64,000 bases of DNA from positions 1-64,000 of the forward strand of contig JAGFZX010000021.1 in assembly GCA_017889585.1 (NCBI GenBank). The letters are read 5' to 3'. Shown here piece by piece: positions 33,657 to 42,489 of the stretch (the first letter of the stretch is position 1; each line of letters opens with the position of its first letter). This stretch comes from Bacillota bacterium (GTDB lineage: Bacteria; Bacillota; Negativicutes; DSM-13327). The translations under genes and the position numbers were made by a program. The notes beneath the pieces are model-generated. The model saw nothing but the letters and a program-made list of their open reading frames with translations. It had not been told where the DNA came from and made no database searches.

Positions 33657-33983
33657 TTAACATTAAGAGGCTGTTTGAAAATGTTCAGATGCTAGGCGTG
33701 ACAATAAGCAGAGAACCAAATCTTCGTGCACGATAGTAAACGAGAAGATTTGAGTGATTCGCTTAGTTAGAGTGAAACGATAACAGCATTTTACGTCGTA
33801 CAACGGGGTACGTTGAACGAGGACGCGCAGAAAAAGAGTGCGCAGTTCTTGTCGCTTTAGCGACTTAGAAATGCGCCCTACCCCTTGCGGGTACAACGCA
33901 GAGGGGCTTTCAGACAGCCTCTAGAACATCGCCTCTTTGATTGGCATAATATATATAGTAGAGTTGTGGGAGGATATGACCTT
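33657..33983 (+). other. Non-coding gap before murA
   Basis: Contains the 257-bp inverted-repeat element listed next, then about 60 bases of murA leader with an AT-rich segment (33947-33960) and GGGAGG. No gene seen. Reading frames that run through the element look accidental. Confidence 0.75.
33666..33922. repeat. 257-bp inverted-repeat element (GAGGCTGT family), long form
   Basis: The ends AGAGGCTGTTTGAAA and TTTCAGACAGCCTCT are inverted repeats with one mismatch. Inside are several smaller hairpins, for example AAATCTTC with GAAGATTT, GTCGCT-TTA-GCGAC, and ACCC-CTTGC-GGGT near the right end. A short relative with the same ends and the CCCCTTGCGGGTACAACG segment lies at 45518-45571. No transposase, so it would be non-autonomous if mobile. 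Confidence 0.75.
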
Positions 33984-35261
33984 ATGGAGAAATTAATCAT
34001 CCGCGGTGGTAATAGGTTGGTTGGTACTGTTAAAGTCAGTGGTGCAAAGAATGCAGTATTGCCACTGATTGCGGCAACATTACTCGGTACATCGCCAAGT
34101 ACACTTGAAGAAGTACCTAACCTTGAAGATGTGCGTACTTTCGCAGAGGTGCTCAAACATTTAGGTGTAGCAGTGCAATATGATAAAGCAGAACATATGC
34201 TGTTTGTTGATAGTTCCAATATCGGTAGTTGTGAAGCACCCTATGAATTGGTGCGAAAGATGCGGGCATCTTTCTTGATTATGGGGCCATTATTAGCTCG
34301 GTGTGGTCATTCTAGAATTTCCCTACCGGGTGGATGTGCAATCGGTACTCGTCCGATTGATTTGCATTTAAAAGGTTTTGAAGCCTTAGGAGCTAAAATT
34401 GATATTGGTCATGGTTATATTGATGCCAAAGCCCCTAATGGACTGACAGGCTCAAAAATTTATCTCGATTTCCCCAGTGTAGGTGCTACTGAAAATATTA
34501 TGATGGCTGCCAGTATGGCTAAGGGGCAGACTATTTTGGAAAACGCAGCCCATGAACCTGAGATTGTTGATTTGGCTAATTTTCTTAATACTATGGGTGC
34601 CAAGATTCGAGGCGCTGGTACTGATGTAATCAAAATCGAAGGTGTGGCGCAGCTTACAGGCAAGACCTATGAAGTGATTCCTGATCGTATTGAAGCAGGC
34701 ACATTTATGGTGGCAGCTGCCATGACTGGTGGCGATTTGTATGTTGAAAATGCATTATCAGAGCATTTGAAACCTGTCATTGCAAAATTGAAAGAAGCTG
34801 GGGTAACCATAGAGGATGATATAAATGGAATACGGGTCAAAAGTAACGGTATTTTAAAGGCGATCGATATTAAGACGTTGCCATACCCTGGCTTTCCTAC
34901 AGATATGCAGGCCCAGTTTATGGCAATGACCACAGTATCTCAAGGGACAAGTGTAGTCAGTGAAACTGTATTTGAGAACAGATTTATGCATGTTGATGAA
35001 CTAAAACGCATGGGTGCCAATATTAAGATTGATGGTCGTAGTGCCGTTGTGGAAGGTGTAGCTATTTTAACCGGTTGTCAAGTAAAAGCGACTGATCTGA
35101 GAGCTGGAGCAGCTTTGGTTTTGGCAGCCCTTGTTGCGAGGGGCGAAACTGAAGTAGGATATCTTCATCATATTGACCGGGGTTATGATGATTTAGTGGC
35201 TAAATTGTGCGGTATTGGTGCAGACATTAAACGAGTCGGCACAGCAGAATGTAAAAAATAA
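33984..35261 (+). CDS. murA: UDP-N-acetylglucosamine 1-carboxyvinyltransferase
   Basis: First committed step of peptidoglycan synthesis: transfers enolpyruvate from PEP to UDP-GlcNAc. The 425 aa show the EPSP-synthase-like fold. The active-site cysteine is C118 in [13 protein letters not shown], and the lysine K22 is in [14 protein letters not shown]. The ATG at 33984 is chosen because the reading frame upstream runs into the repeat element. GGGAGG lies 10 bases before it. Because of C118 it should be of the fosfomycin-sensitive type. Neighbours ywmB and spoIID match the Bacillus murAA locus. Confidence 0.96.
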   Translation: MEKLIIRGGNRLVGTVKVSGAKNAVLPLIAATLLGTSPSTLEEVPNLEDVRTFAEVLKHLGVAVQYDKAEHMLFVDSSNIGSCEAPYELVRKMRASFLIMGPLLARCGHSRISLPGGCAIGTRPIDLHLKGFEALGAKIDIGHGYIDAKAPNGLTGSKIYLDFPSVGATENIMMAASMAKGQTILENAAHEPEIVDLANFLNTMGAKIRGAGTDVIKIEGVAQLTGKTYEVIPDRIEAGTFMVAAAMTGGDLYVENALSEHLKPVIAKLKEAGVTIEDDINGIRVKSNGILKAIDIKTLPYPGFPTDMQAQFMAMTTVSQGTSVVSETVFENRFMHVDELKRMGANIKIDGRSAVVEGVAILTGCQVKATDLRAGAALVLAALVARGETEVGYLHHIDRGYDDLVAKLCGIGADIKRVGTAECKK

Positions 35262-35267
35262 AAGATA

Positions 35268-35303
35268 GAAAAATGGTGCGATGTATATCGTGCCATTTTT
35301 CTT
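35268..35303 (+). terminator. Terminator after murA
   Basis: AAAAATGGTGCGAT and ATCGTGCCATTTTT pair with two G-T wobbles around a 4-base loop. Confidence 0.85.
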
Positions 35304-35338
35304 TATAGTATCAAAAAGTATAATTGTCTGTAAAAAAT

Positions 35339-35466
35339 GAAAAACCCTATTTTTAACACAAAGATACAAAGCCGCTACGCGGACACAAAGACCACAAAGA
35401 AGGTAATAAACTTTGTGCTTAAAGTGGTTTTACCCTCAGCGTCCTCTGGGGTAAATCATTCTTCTT
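35339..35466 (+). repeat. Interspersed palindromic repeat, long form, copy 3
   Basis: CACAAAG arm with CCGCTACGCGG mini-hairpin, a shortened right arm (one CTTTGTG unit) and the tail CTCTGGGGTAAATCATTCTTC. It lies between the murA terminator and spoIID. Confidence 0.85.
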
Positions 35467-35471
35467 ATCAG

Positions 35472-35500
35472 TCATACTTACCTTATTCCCAGCATAGGAT
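35472..35500 (+). promoter_or_regulatory. Possible sigma-E promoter of spoIID
   Basis: TCATACT, a 14-base spacer and CATAGGAT resemble the mother-cell sigma-E consensus (KMATATT-N14-CATACAHT), with 6 of 7 and 6 of 8 matches. spoIID of Bacillus is sigma-E-dependent. The match was judged by eye. Confidence 0.5.
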
Positions 35501-35536
35501 TTAGTGGTTATGTAATGCGGGGGAGGTAAGACATGT

Positions 35537-36526
35537 GTGAAAAAGGTACTGGCATTCGCAATTGTGCTGGTGATAGTGGTCGTTATTATTATCCCAATGA
35601 TGGTTGTAGGCGGTATAAATAAAATAGACATTTCAGAGCGGAGTGACAAGATGTTCAAGGGCGAAGATGTTCTCATAAGAGTATACATGCATGAACAGGA
35701 CAAAATTGTTGAGATGAATCTAGAAGATTATATAGTAGGTGTAGTGGCTGCTGAAATGCCTGCCGAATTTGAATTAGAAGCTCTCAAATCACAGGCGGTG
35801 GCAGCGCGTACCTATGCTGTGAAGAGTATGTTAGTCTTTGGAGGTAGTGGAGTGATAGGCCATCCAGGTGCTGATGTTAGTACTGATTATCGGCAAAGTC
35901 AGGCATTTTTGGGCGGGGAAAAGTTAAAGGAACGTTGGGGCACCACTTATGAAGCCTATTGGGGAAAAATTAGTCGAGCAGTAGAAGAGACAAGGGGGCA
36001 AGTCATAACATACAATGGAGAATTTATTAATGCTGTATTTCACTCTACTAGTGGTGAACGTACAGCAAGCGCGAAAGAAGTATGGGGATTTGATTATCCT
36101 TATCTGATCAGTGTACCTTGTTCCTGGGATCAAAAATCACCGCGCTATAATGATAAGAAGGAGTTTTCATTGGCTGAAATTGAACAGTTGCTCGGAGCTG
36201 AGACGCAAGTAGTGGCTGCTATTCAAAATGGTAGTGGGGCTACTCAGATTATCGAAAAGACTGATTCAGGGCGGATAGGTCAAATTCGTATTGGCAGTAA
36301 AGTATTATCCGGACTTACGGTCAGAGAGAAGCTAGAATTACGCTCCACTAATTTTAAGATTGAAATACAGGGTACAAAAATGATTTTTAATACGATAGGT
36401 TATGGGCATGGTGTAGGTTTATGCCAATATGGCGCTAATGGCATGGCAAAAGCAGGTCACAATTATCGGCAGATTATCACCAATTATTACACTGGTGTGG
36501 CAATTAAAAATATAATGGGCTCATGA
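35537..36526 (+). CDS. spoIID: Stage II sporulation protein D
   Basis: Lytic transglycosylase that cleaves denuded peptidoglycan in the mother cell and drives forespore engulfment with SpoIIP and SpoIIM. The 329 aa have an N-terminal membrane anchor (about 3-25) and the SpoIID domain. Family segments are EDYIVGVVAAEMPAEFELEA with its catalytic glutamate, SQAVAARTYAV, and GYGHGVGLCQYGANGMA near the C-terminus. The GTG at 35537 is the most probable start, with GGGAGG 10 bases upstream. A sigma-E-like promoter lies just before it. Confidence 0.94.
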   Translation: MKKVLAFAIVLVIVVVIIIPMMVVGGINKIDISERSDKMFKGEDVLIRVYMHEQDKIVEMNLEDYIVGVVAAEMPAEFELEALKSQAVAARTYAVKSMLVFGGSGVIGHPGADVSTDYRQSQAFLGGEKLKERWGTTYEAYWGKISRAVEETRGQVITYNGEFINAVFHSTSGERTASAKEVWGFDYPYLISVPCSWDQKSPRYNDKKEFSLAEIEQLLGAETQVVAAIQNGSGATQIIEKTDSGRIGQIRIGSKVLSGLTVREKLELRSTNFKIEIQGTKMIFNTIGYGHGVGLCQYGANGMAKAGHNYRQIITNYYTGVAIKNIMGS

Positions 36527-36575
36527 GTAGATGTTGGCATTGCGCTACTTTAGCAGAAGAAAACATGGGCAAAGG

Positions 36576-36730
36576 AAAACCCTATTTTAACACAAAGATA
36601 CAAAGCCGCTACGCGGACACAAAGAACACAAAGGGGATAATAAAAAAACTTTGTGTTCTTTGCGCTCTTTGTATTTAACGTGGTTTTACCTTCTGCGTTC
36701 TCTGCGCTTCTGTGGTAAATAGTTCTTATC
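36576..36730 (+). repeat. Interspersed palindromic repeat, long form, copy 4
   Basis: Near-complete copy: TTTAACACAAAGATACAAAG with CCGCTACGCGG, spacer, CTTTGTGTTC, CTTTGTATTTAACGTGG and the tail CTCTGCGCTTCTGTGGTAAA. It lies between spoIID and spoIIQ. Confidence 0.88.
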
Positions 36731-36734
36731 CTAT

Positions 36735-36764
36735 GTCTAAAATTTCCTAATATCGGGCATACTA
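36735..36764 (+). promoter_or_regulatory. Probable sigma-F promoter of spoIIQ
   Basis: GTCTA, a 15-base spacer and GGGCATACTA. The -10 region fits GGNNANAHTR completely and the -35 fits GYATA with one mismatch. spoIIQ is sigma-F-dependent in Bacillus. The element abuts the end of the repeat. Confidence 0.65.
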
Positions 36765-36780
36765 CTAGTGAGGTGATGGT

Positions 36781-37485
36781 ATGTCCAAGTTAAGGTTGGC
36801 TATTTTACATTTTGCGCCATTGTGTTTAAAGCTACGTGGTCGTATTGTTGGGGCGGTTTCGAGGATGACGATGACTATCTACATTGCCTCGGGGCTGCTA
36901 TTGATATCGAGTATGGTGCTTGTAATTGTATTTTTTGGCATGAAAAGTGATCTAAATACAGTTGTAAGGTCTGAAAAAGGCATTGAAAATCAAGTTGCCA
37001 AGCCAGTTGAGGATCGGCCTGCTGCCATAACAGTATTACCTCAGGCTGTATCTGAACGAGTGCCGAAAACCATAGAGAAAGAACCATCAAAAGACGTTCT
37101 AGCAACTTCTAAAATTATTCGGGGGCCAATTAAAGTGGATTTTGGCTGGCAGCTGCATGAGGTATATAAGGATTGGCGTTATCATACTGGTATTGATATT
37201 AGTGGTGCTACCCTTGATTCAGTGGAGGCGATTAATAATGGACAAGTCACAGATATATTTCAGGACGATCATAGCGGCTTAACGGTAGTGATAAAAAATG
37301 ATACATATAGTGTATATTATGGTTCATTATCAGAAGTAAAGGTTGATAAAGGTAACTATATCAGTGTTGGCCAGACAATTGGTAGAATGGGTAGCTGTGA
37401 TGCCGAGCCTTATAATCATTTGCATTTGGGGATAAAAAAAGGTGAGCAATATATCGATCCCAAATTGATCATTAACCAGGAGTAA
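36781..37485 (+). CDS. spoIIQ: SpoIIQ-type forespore M23 (LytM) family protein
   Basis: Membrane-anchored protein thought to reach from the forespore into the intermembrane space and pair with SpoIIIAH during engulfment. The 234 aa have one membrane segment (about 31-53), a linker and a LytM domain (about 118-228). The zinc-site HxxxD (H135, D139) and HxH (H213, H215) are present, unlike Bacillus SpoIIQ. The second catalytic histidine of LytM enzymes seems replaced, because the region reads YYGSLSE. GAGGTGATG precedes the ATG. The identification also rests on position between spoIID and spoIIID. Confidence 0.87.
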   Translation: MSKLRLAILHFAPLCLKLRGRIVGAVSRMTMTIYIASGLLLISSMVLVIVFFGMKSDLNTVVRSEKGIENQVAKPVEDRPAAITVLPQAVSERVPKTIEKEPSKDVLATSKIIRGPIKVDFGWQLHEVYKDWRYHTGIDISGATLDSVEAINNGQVTDIFQDDHSGLTVVIKNDTYSVYYGSLSEVKVDKGNYISVGQTIGRMGSCDAEPYNHLHLGIKKGEQYIDPKLIINQE

Positions 37486-37502
37486 GGGATTGAAAAGATG
37501 GG

Positions 37503-37674
37503 AATCCCTATTTTAACACAAAGATACAAAGCCGCTACGCGGACACAAAGATCACAAAGGGGATAAAAAAACTTTGTGTCCTTTGTGCATCTTTGTGACC
37601 TTTGTGTTTAACGTGGTTTTGCTCTCTGTGTTCTCTGCGCCTCTGCGGTAAATCGTACTTATCTTTCCCCTATA
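37503..37674 (+). repeat. Interspersed palindromic repeat, long form, copy 5
   Basis: The most complete copy: CACAAAG units around CCGCTACGCGG, then CTTTGTGTCCTTTGTGC, CTTTGTGACCTTTGTG, TTTAACGTGG, and the tail CTCTGCGCCTCTGCGGTAAA with TCGTACTTATC. It lies between spoIIQ and spoIIID. Confidence 0.9.
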
Positions 37675-37708
37675 CTCTTGAAGATTAAAAATAAAAAACA
37701 GTCTCCTT

Positions 37709-37732
37709 AAAGCACAGTAGTGCTTTTTTTTA
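37709..37732 (+). terminator. Terminator before spoIIID
   Basis: AAAGCAC-AGTA-GTGCTTT followed by more T. It separates spoIIQ and its repeat from spoIIID. Confidence 0.8.
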
Positions 37733-37783
37733 TTTTGTCCGCATATATATGTTAGCAGAGTAAGGGTAGGGGGCGTAGCGCTT

Positions 37784-38044
37784 ATGAAAGATTATATTCG
37801 TAAACGGGTCTTGGACATTTGCCAACATATTTTAGAAAGTAAAAATACTGTGCGGCAAGCGGCAATTGTCTTTAGCGTCAGTAAAAGTACGGTACATAAA
37901 GATATGATAGAAAGATTACCTTTAATTAATAAAAAAATGGCTAACCAGGTAAGAGTAATATTAGAAGAAAATAAAGCCGAACGCCATATTCGCGGTGGTG
38001 AGGCAACACGTAAGAAATATAAAAATGTAAAAGAAAGTAATTAA
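37784..38044 (+). CDS. spoIIID: Sporulation transcriptional regulator SpoIIID
   Basis: Mother-cell DNA-binding protein that adjusts the sigma-E regulon and prepares sigma-K expression. The 86 aa contain the helix-turn-helix TVRQAAIVFSVSKSTVHKDM (about 22-41) and the basic tail RHIRGGEATRKKYK, both typical. The ATG is preceded by a G-rich stretch (GTAGGGGGCG). It is followed by mbl, as in Bacillus subtilis. Confidence 0.95.
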   Translation: MKDYIRKRVLDICQHILESKNTVRQAAIVFSVSKSTVHKDMIERLPLINKKMANQVRVILEENKAERHIRGGEATRKKYKNVKESN

Positions 38045-38170
38045 AATAAAGGATTTTGTAAAATGATGTAGAAGCAAACCAAATATATATATGACTCTTT
38101 ACGTCATTTGTAGTTTAAATAAAATACTAAATTTGGATAAATATATAGTAGATACGAGAGGGGATTATAC

Positions 38171-39199
38171 ATGTTTGGAATGTCAATGGACATCGGTGTA
38201 GATTTGGGAACTGCGAATGTATTAGTATACATAAAAGGTAAGGGTATTGTACTTCGTGAACCGTCAGTAGTGGCGATTGATCGTGATACCAATACGGTTT
38301 TGGCGATTGGTGAGGAGGCCCGTGCAATGATTGGGCGTACACCAGGGAATATTGTCGCCATTCGCCCCCTAAGGGACGGCGTTATTGCTGATTATGATAC
38401 AACTGAAAGTATGCTACGCCATTTTATTCTAAAAGTAGCTGGTAAACGTTTTTTCTTTAAACCGCGCATTATGGTATGCATACCTTCAGGCGTGACTACG
38501 GTGGAAAAAAGGGCAGTGCTGGAGGCGGCTATGCAGGCTGGCGCTAAAAAGACCTATTTAATTGAGGAACCTTTAGCAGCAGCTCTTGGTGCAGGTCTGG
38601 ATATTTCTGAACCTTTCGGATCCATGGTGGTAGATATTGGTGGCGGTACTACTGATGTAGCTGTGCTCAGTTTGGGTGGTATTGTTGTCAGTGAATCGCT
38701 TAAGATTGGTGGAGACAAGTTTGACGAAGCGTTAGTACGCTATGTTAAAAAAGAATATAATGTGGTCATAGGTGAACGGACGGCAGAAACAATTAAAGTA
38801 AATATCGGTACAGCACTCGCCTCAGGGCGCAATGAAAGTATGGAAATTCGCGGTCGCGATTTATTGTCTGGTTTGCCAAAGTCTCTGCGTATCACATCAG
38901 CTGAGACTTTTGAGGCTTTAAGTGAATGTGTCTCACTGATTGTACAACGTGTAAAATCAGTGCTGGAAACGACTCCACCTGAACTATCATCTGATATTAT
39001 GGATCGGGGTATTGTGATGACTGGCGGTGGTTCTATGCTTTATGGTTTGGACAAGCTTATTCAGCTAGAGACAGGTATTCCTACCTATTTGGCTGAAGAC
39101 CCTCTGTCTTGTGTGGCCCTAGGTACAGGTAAAGCTTTGGATTCATTAGGGACCATCGAAGATAGCTTGACGACGCTAAAACGCGGTAGTTTGGCCTAA
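38171..39199 (+). CDS. mbl: Rod-shape-determining protein of the MreB/Mbl family
   Basis: Bacterial actin that guides lateral cell-wall synthesis. The 342 aa show the nucleotide-binding segments DIGVDLGTANVLVYIKGKGI, VVDIGGGTTDVAV and IVMTGGGSML. The gene follows spoIIID and precedes flgF and flgG, the mbl locus order of Bacillus. This favours Mbl over MreB, whose gene usually lies with mreC and mreD. GAGAGGGG precedes the ATG. Confidence 0.93.
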   Translation: MFGMSMDIGVDLGTANVLVYIKGKGIVLREPSVVAIDRDTNTVLAIGEEARAMIGRTPGNIVAIRPLRDGVIADYDTTESMLRHFILKVAGKRFFFKPRIMVCIPSGVTTVEKRAVLEAAMQAGAKKTYLIEEPLAAALGAGLDISEPFGSMVVDIGGGTTDVAVLSLGGIVVSESLKIGGDKFDEALVRYVKKEYNVVIGERTAETIKVNIGTALASGRNESMEIRGRDLLSGLPKSLRITSAETFEALSECVSLIVQRVKSVLETTPPELSSDIMDRGIVMTGGGSMLYGLDKLIQLETGIPTYLAEDPLSCVALGTGKALDSLGTIEDSLTTLKRGSLA

Positions 39200-39211
39200 A
39201 GGGGTGATGTT

Positions 39212-39955
39212 ATGATTCGTGGTATTTATACTGGGGCATCAGGGATGTTAGCAGAATCAATGCGTACTGATGTTATTTCTAATAATTTGGCAAATGCTAA
39301 TACGACTGGTTTCAAAAAAGATGTGGCTGTCAGTAAGGATTTTGCTAGTATGCTGATTACGCGTATTAATGATGGTGCAGATGCTCCAGTCATTGGTAGT
39401 ATGGGTGTTGGTGCGATGATTGATGAAATCTCGACAAATCAATCGGCTGGCGGGATCAGGATCACGGGAAATAATTTTGATTTGGCACTTGAGGGTAAAG
39501 GCTTTTTTGCAGTAGAGACTCCTCGCGGAGTTCGTTATACTCGTAATGGGACTTTTTCTAAAAATACAAAGGGCGAACTCATTACTCAAGATGGGTATCG
39601 AGTACTTGGGCAAAATGGTCCTATTAGAATAAACGGAAATAAAATGGTAGTTAGTGATGATGGCAGTGTAATTGTTGATGACCAACCGGCAGGGAAATTG
39701 CAAGTACTAGAATTCGCTAATGAAAAACAATTACAGAAAGAAGGATCTAGCTTGTATATTGCCGACCCTAATCAAGAGCGCACAGCATCGACCAGCAGTG
39801 TCAGACAAGGATTTTCGGAACTGTCTAATGTCAATGTTGTCGGTGAAATGGTTAATTTGATTTCTAGTTATCGAACTTATGAAATTAATGGTAAAGTAGT
39901 TCAGTCCCATGATCAGCTAATGGATAAAGCTGTTAATGAAGTGGGAAAAGTGTAA
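39212..39955 (+). CDS. flgF: Flagellar basal-body rod protein, FlgF type (FlhO)
   Basis: Proximal rod component of the flagellum. The 247 aa have the N-terminal rod motif ISNNLANANTTGFKKD, the central hook-protein domain and the C-terminal FlgG/FlgE-like segment NVVGEMVNLISSYRTYEING. AAGGGGTGATG precedes the ATG, 12 bases after mbl, so the two may be cotranscribed. It corresponds to flhO of Bacillus. Confidence 0.92.
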   Translation: MIRGIYTGASGMLAESMRTDVISNNLANANTTGFKKDVAVSKDFASMLITRINDGADAPVIGSMGVGAMIDEISTNQSAGGIRITGNNFDLALEGKGFFAVETPRGVRYTRNGTFSKNTKGELITQDGYRVLGQNGPIRINGNKMVVSDDGSVIVDDQPAGKLQVLEFANEKQLQKEGSSLYIADPNQERTASTSSVRQGFSELSNVNVVGEMVNLISSYRTYEINGKVVQSHDQLMDKAVNEVGKV

Positions 39956-39978
39956 TCCTCCATTTTCCACTTATTTTT
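39939..39978 (+). terminator. Weak terminator overlapping the flgF stop
   Basis: AAGTGGGAAAA and TTTTCCACTT pair with one bulge, followed by ATTTTTT. The flgF stop codon lies inside the loop. Confidence 0.5.
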
Positions 39979-40058
39979 TAGGTATGTTTTTACGATAGTA
40001 TAGATATGAAAAGCTTTAAATTGAAGTTTTTAGATGTATAGAGGGGAGAGTTTTTATT

Positions 40059-40847
40059 ATGATGAGATCTTTGTGGACAGCCGCGACGGGAATGGCTGCC
40101 CAACAGGCCAATATTGATGTTGTTTCCAATAATTTAGCCAATGTAAATACAACAGGCTTTAAAAAAAGTCGTACTGATTTTCAGGATTTGATGTATCAAA
40201 CCATAAGTCAAGCCGGTTCAACAACTGGGGCAGATAGTCAGTTGCCAACAGGCATACAAATGGGCAGTGGTGTACGCCAAGTTGCTACACAAAAAATTTA
40301 TACCGAAGGAAGTTTTCAGTCGACAGGTAATAGTACGGATTTAGCCATAGAAGGTGACGGTTTTTTTCAAATTACTATGCCGGATGGTACGATTAATTAC
40401 ACTCGGGATGGTGCATTCAAATTAGATTCTACGGGAAGAATAGTTACCTCTGCAGGTTATCCATTAGAACCTGCAATTACCATTCCCTCGACTGCAACTG
40501 CTTTTGCAGTATCATCTACAGGCCTTGTAACAGCAACCCTTCCTTCGCAGACGGCTTCCCAAGAGTTGGGGCAGCTGCAAATTGTTAGATTTGTAAATCC
40601 ATCAGGTCTTGACAGTGTGGGACAAAATTTATTAAAAGAAACTGGAGCATCTGGATCTCCGGTAGCGAGTAATCCGGGTACTGACGGTGCAGGAACCATT
40701 CAACAAAAGTATGTAGAAATGTCCAATGTTCAGGTTGTTGAAGAAATGGTGAATATGATTGTAGCCCAGCGGGCTTATGAAATAAATTCTAAGGCGATTA
40801 CTACCTCTGATACCATGCTAGAACAGGCTGCTAATCTAAAACGGTAG
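40059..40847 (+). CDS. flgG: Flagellar distal rod protein FlgG
   Basis: Distal rod protein. The 262 aa begin MMRSLWTAATGMAAQQANID and have the SNNLANVNTTGFKKSR motif; the C-terminus carries QVVEEMVNMIVAQRAYEINS. The insertion typical of FlgG makes it a little longer than FlgF. GAGGGGAGAG precedes the ATG. flgA begins at the base after its stop. Confidence 0.95.
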   Translation: MMRSLWTAATGMAAQQANIDVVSNNLANVNTTGFKKSRTDFQDLMYQTISQAGSTTGADSQLPTGIQMGSGVRQVATQKIYTEGSFQSTGNSTDLAIEGDGFFQITMPDGTINYTRDGAFKLDSTGRIVTSAGYPLEPAITIPSTATAFAVSSTGLVTATLPSQTASQELGQLQIVRFVNPSGLDSVGQNLLKETGASGSPVASNPGTDGAGTIQQKYVEMSNVQVVEEMVNMIVAQRAYEINSKAITTSDTMLEQAANLKR

Positions 40848-41843
40848 ATGAAAACAATGCTTAGTAAAGTATGTTATTTTCTATTGATACAGTTATTACT
40901 GGTGCTGAACGTTGCATTTGCAGAAGGAATAACCATCGTGATAGCGCCAGAAGCTAAAATAGAGGGATCATTTATTACACTCGGACAAATAGCTGAAATC
41001 AGCGGTGATGATGCTGCTTGGGTCAATAGTTTACGTCTATTAAAAATAGGTAGTGCGCCATCTCTTGGTAGCAGCTTAGTATTGAGTAAGGAACTTCTGC
41101 ATATGCGACTAGCTGCCACAGGCTCTGACTTTAGTGGTATAGTTTGGAAAACTCCTGAGACTGTTATAGTGACTCGCGATTCCCAAATTATCAGTGGACA
41201 GGCTTTGCTTGAGAAAAGCATAGCGATGATAGAACAACAGACGGGCTTACGTGTAAGTAGTGGTGATCTGAGTATTATGCCAATTAGTGGTGTGCAAGAT
41301 GTTATAACTCCCGCAGGTACGATTGGTGTTACGACTGCTCTTCCCTATGGTATTCATTATAATATTCCAACAAATGTAACTGCTATTGTTAGTGTTAACG
41401 GACAAATCTTCACAAAGCTTGTACTAAAAATGGATGTTAAGCTATATAAGCAGGTGGCAGTTGTCACTGGTCAGGTGAGTCCTGGCGAAATGCTGACAAC
41501 TGAAAAAGTGGGTTATGAACGCAAGGATATTGGGCGCTTAGGAGCAGGGTACTTTACAGATATAAATAAAGTAATAGGTCTGGTAGCGCGGCGGACATTG
41601 ATACCAAGTATAGTGCTTACTGATTCTATGCTGGCTAAGCCCTTACTGATCAAGCGGGGTAATATGGTCAATATTATTGCTCGTACCGGTAATATAGAAA
41701 TAACTGTTCCTGGACTCGCGATGCAAGATGGCAGTGTAGGACAGCTCATTAAGGTACAAAATATTGGTTCTACTAAGCTGATGGTAGCGAAGGTGCTGGA
41801 TGGCAGTACCGTCCAAGTGTTAACATATAAGAACAATTTGTAA
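40848..41843 (+). CDS. flgA: Flagellar P-ring chaperone FlgA
   Basis: Periplasmic chaperone for assembly of the FlgI ring. The 331 aa have a signal peptide (about 1-26, ending in AFA-EG), an N-terminal SAF-like region and the C-terminal FlgA/SAF domain with VVTGQVSPGEMLTTEKV and RRTLIPSIVLTDSML. The start abuts the flgG stop without a clear ribosome site. A second ATG 9 bases later is possible. Presence of flgA, flgH and flgI shows that the flagellum crosses an outer membrane. Confidence 0.9.
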   Translation: MKTMLSKVCYFLLIQLLLVLNVAFAEGITIVIAPEAKIEGSFITLGQIAEISGDDAAWVNSLRLLKIGSAPSLGSSLVLSKELLHMRLAATGSDFSGIVWKTPETVIVTRDSQIISGQALLEKSIAMIEQQTGLRVSSGDLSIMPISGVQDVITPAGTIGVTTALPYGIHYNIPTNVTAIVSVNGQIFTKLVLKMDVKLYKQVAVVTGQVSPGEMLTTEKVGYERKDIGRLGAGYFTDINKVIGLVARRTLIPSIVLTDSMLAKPLLIKRGNMVNIIARTGNIEITVPGLAMQDGSVGQLIKVQNIGSTKLMVAKVLDGSTVQVLTYKNNL

Positions 41844-41875
41844 TATTCGTAGTTTAGAAAGTGAAGGTGTAGAAT

Positions 41876-42475
41876 ATGTATGGCCTAACAAAAAAGGTTT
41901 TTGGCATTGTGTTAGGTTTCCTATGTGTAATGTTGCCACTAATGCCTTCAGCATCAGCTGACTCACTGTGGAGTGATGTAGGATTAAATGCTAGTATGTA
42001 TGGTGATCGTAAGGCTCATGCTGTAGGAGATACTCTCACTATTATTATTAGTGAAAGTTTAAGCGCCAATCGTGCTGGTACTGCTTCTAATACCAAAACA
42101 ACGTCAACATCAATGAATGCTGGTACAGGGATTTTTCATGGGATAGCTTCAGCGAGTGCTGGTAATTCCGATAGCTTTAGTGCTAAAGGTTCTCTTGCCA
42201 ATACAAATACAATAGCGGCTACAATGACAGCCCAAGTAATTGAGGTTAAACCTAATGGCAGTTTGCTTATTTCTGGTACACAAAGCATTAAGCAAAATGG
42301 TGAAGAACAGAAGATTACAATTTCGGGCATTGTACGTGTGGAAGATATTACAACAAATAACGCAGTGTACTCTTACTCTATCGGAGATGCTAAGATTAAA
42401 ATTGAAGGTAATGGTCCAATTGCAAGCAAGCAACGTCAGGGAATTTTAGGTCAGATATTTAACTTCTTGTTTTAA
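41876..42475 (+). CDS. flgH: Flagellar L-ring protein FlgH
   Basis: Forms the L-ring bushing in the outer membrane. The 199 aa carry the conserved core RKAHAVGDTLTIIISESLSA and the C-terminal NGPIASKQRQGILGQIFNFL. The N-terminal signal (about 1-28, SASA-DS) lacks a lipobox; the only cysteine (C17) lies inside the hydrophobic core. FlgH of Proteobacteria is a lipoprotein, so this one is unusual. GAAGGTG precedes the ATG. Confidence 0.92.
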   Translation: MYGLTKKVFGIVLGFLCVMLPLMPSASADSLWSDVGLNASMYGDRKAHAVGDTLTIIISESLSANRAGTASNTKTTSTSMNAGTGIFHGIASASAGNSDSFSAKGSLANTNTIAATMTAQVIEVKPNGSLLISGTQSIKQNGEEQKITISGIVRVEDITTNNAVYSYSIGDAKIKIEGNGPIASKQRQGILGQIFNFLF

Positions 42476-42489
42476 AATGGAGGCATTTG

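Noticed and set aside
33663-33896. 77-codon frame on the minus strand in the 257-bp element
   Set aside because: It lies completely inside the inverted-repeat element, has no ribosome site and no known domain, so it is probably chance.
33885-33983. Upstream extension of murA by 33 codons
   Set aside because: The extension runs into the 257-bp repeat element and has no conserved N-terminus; ATG 33984 begins the normal MurA sequence.
36781-37485. General wall endopeptidase of the M23 family
   Set aside because: Position between spoIID and spoIIID and a sigma-F-like promoter favour the SpoIIQ role.
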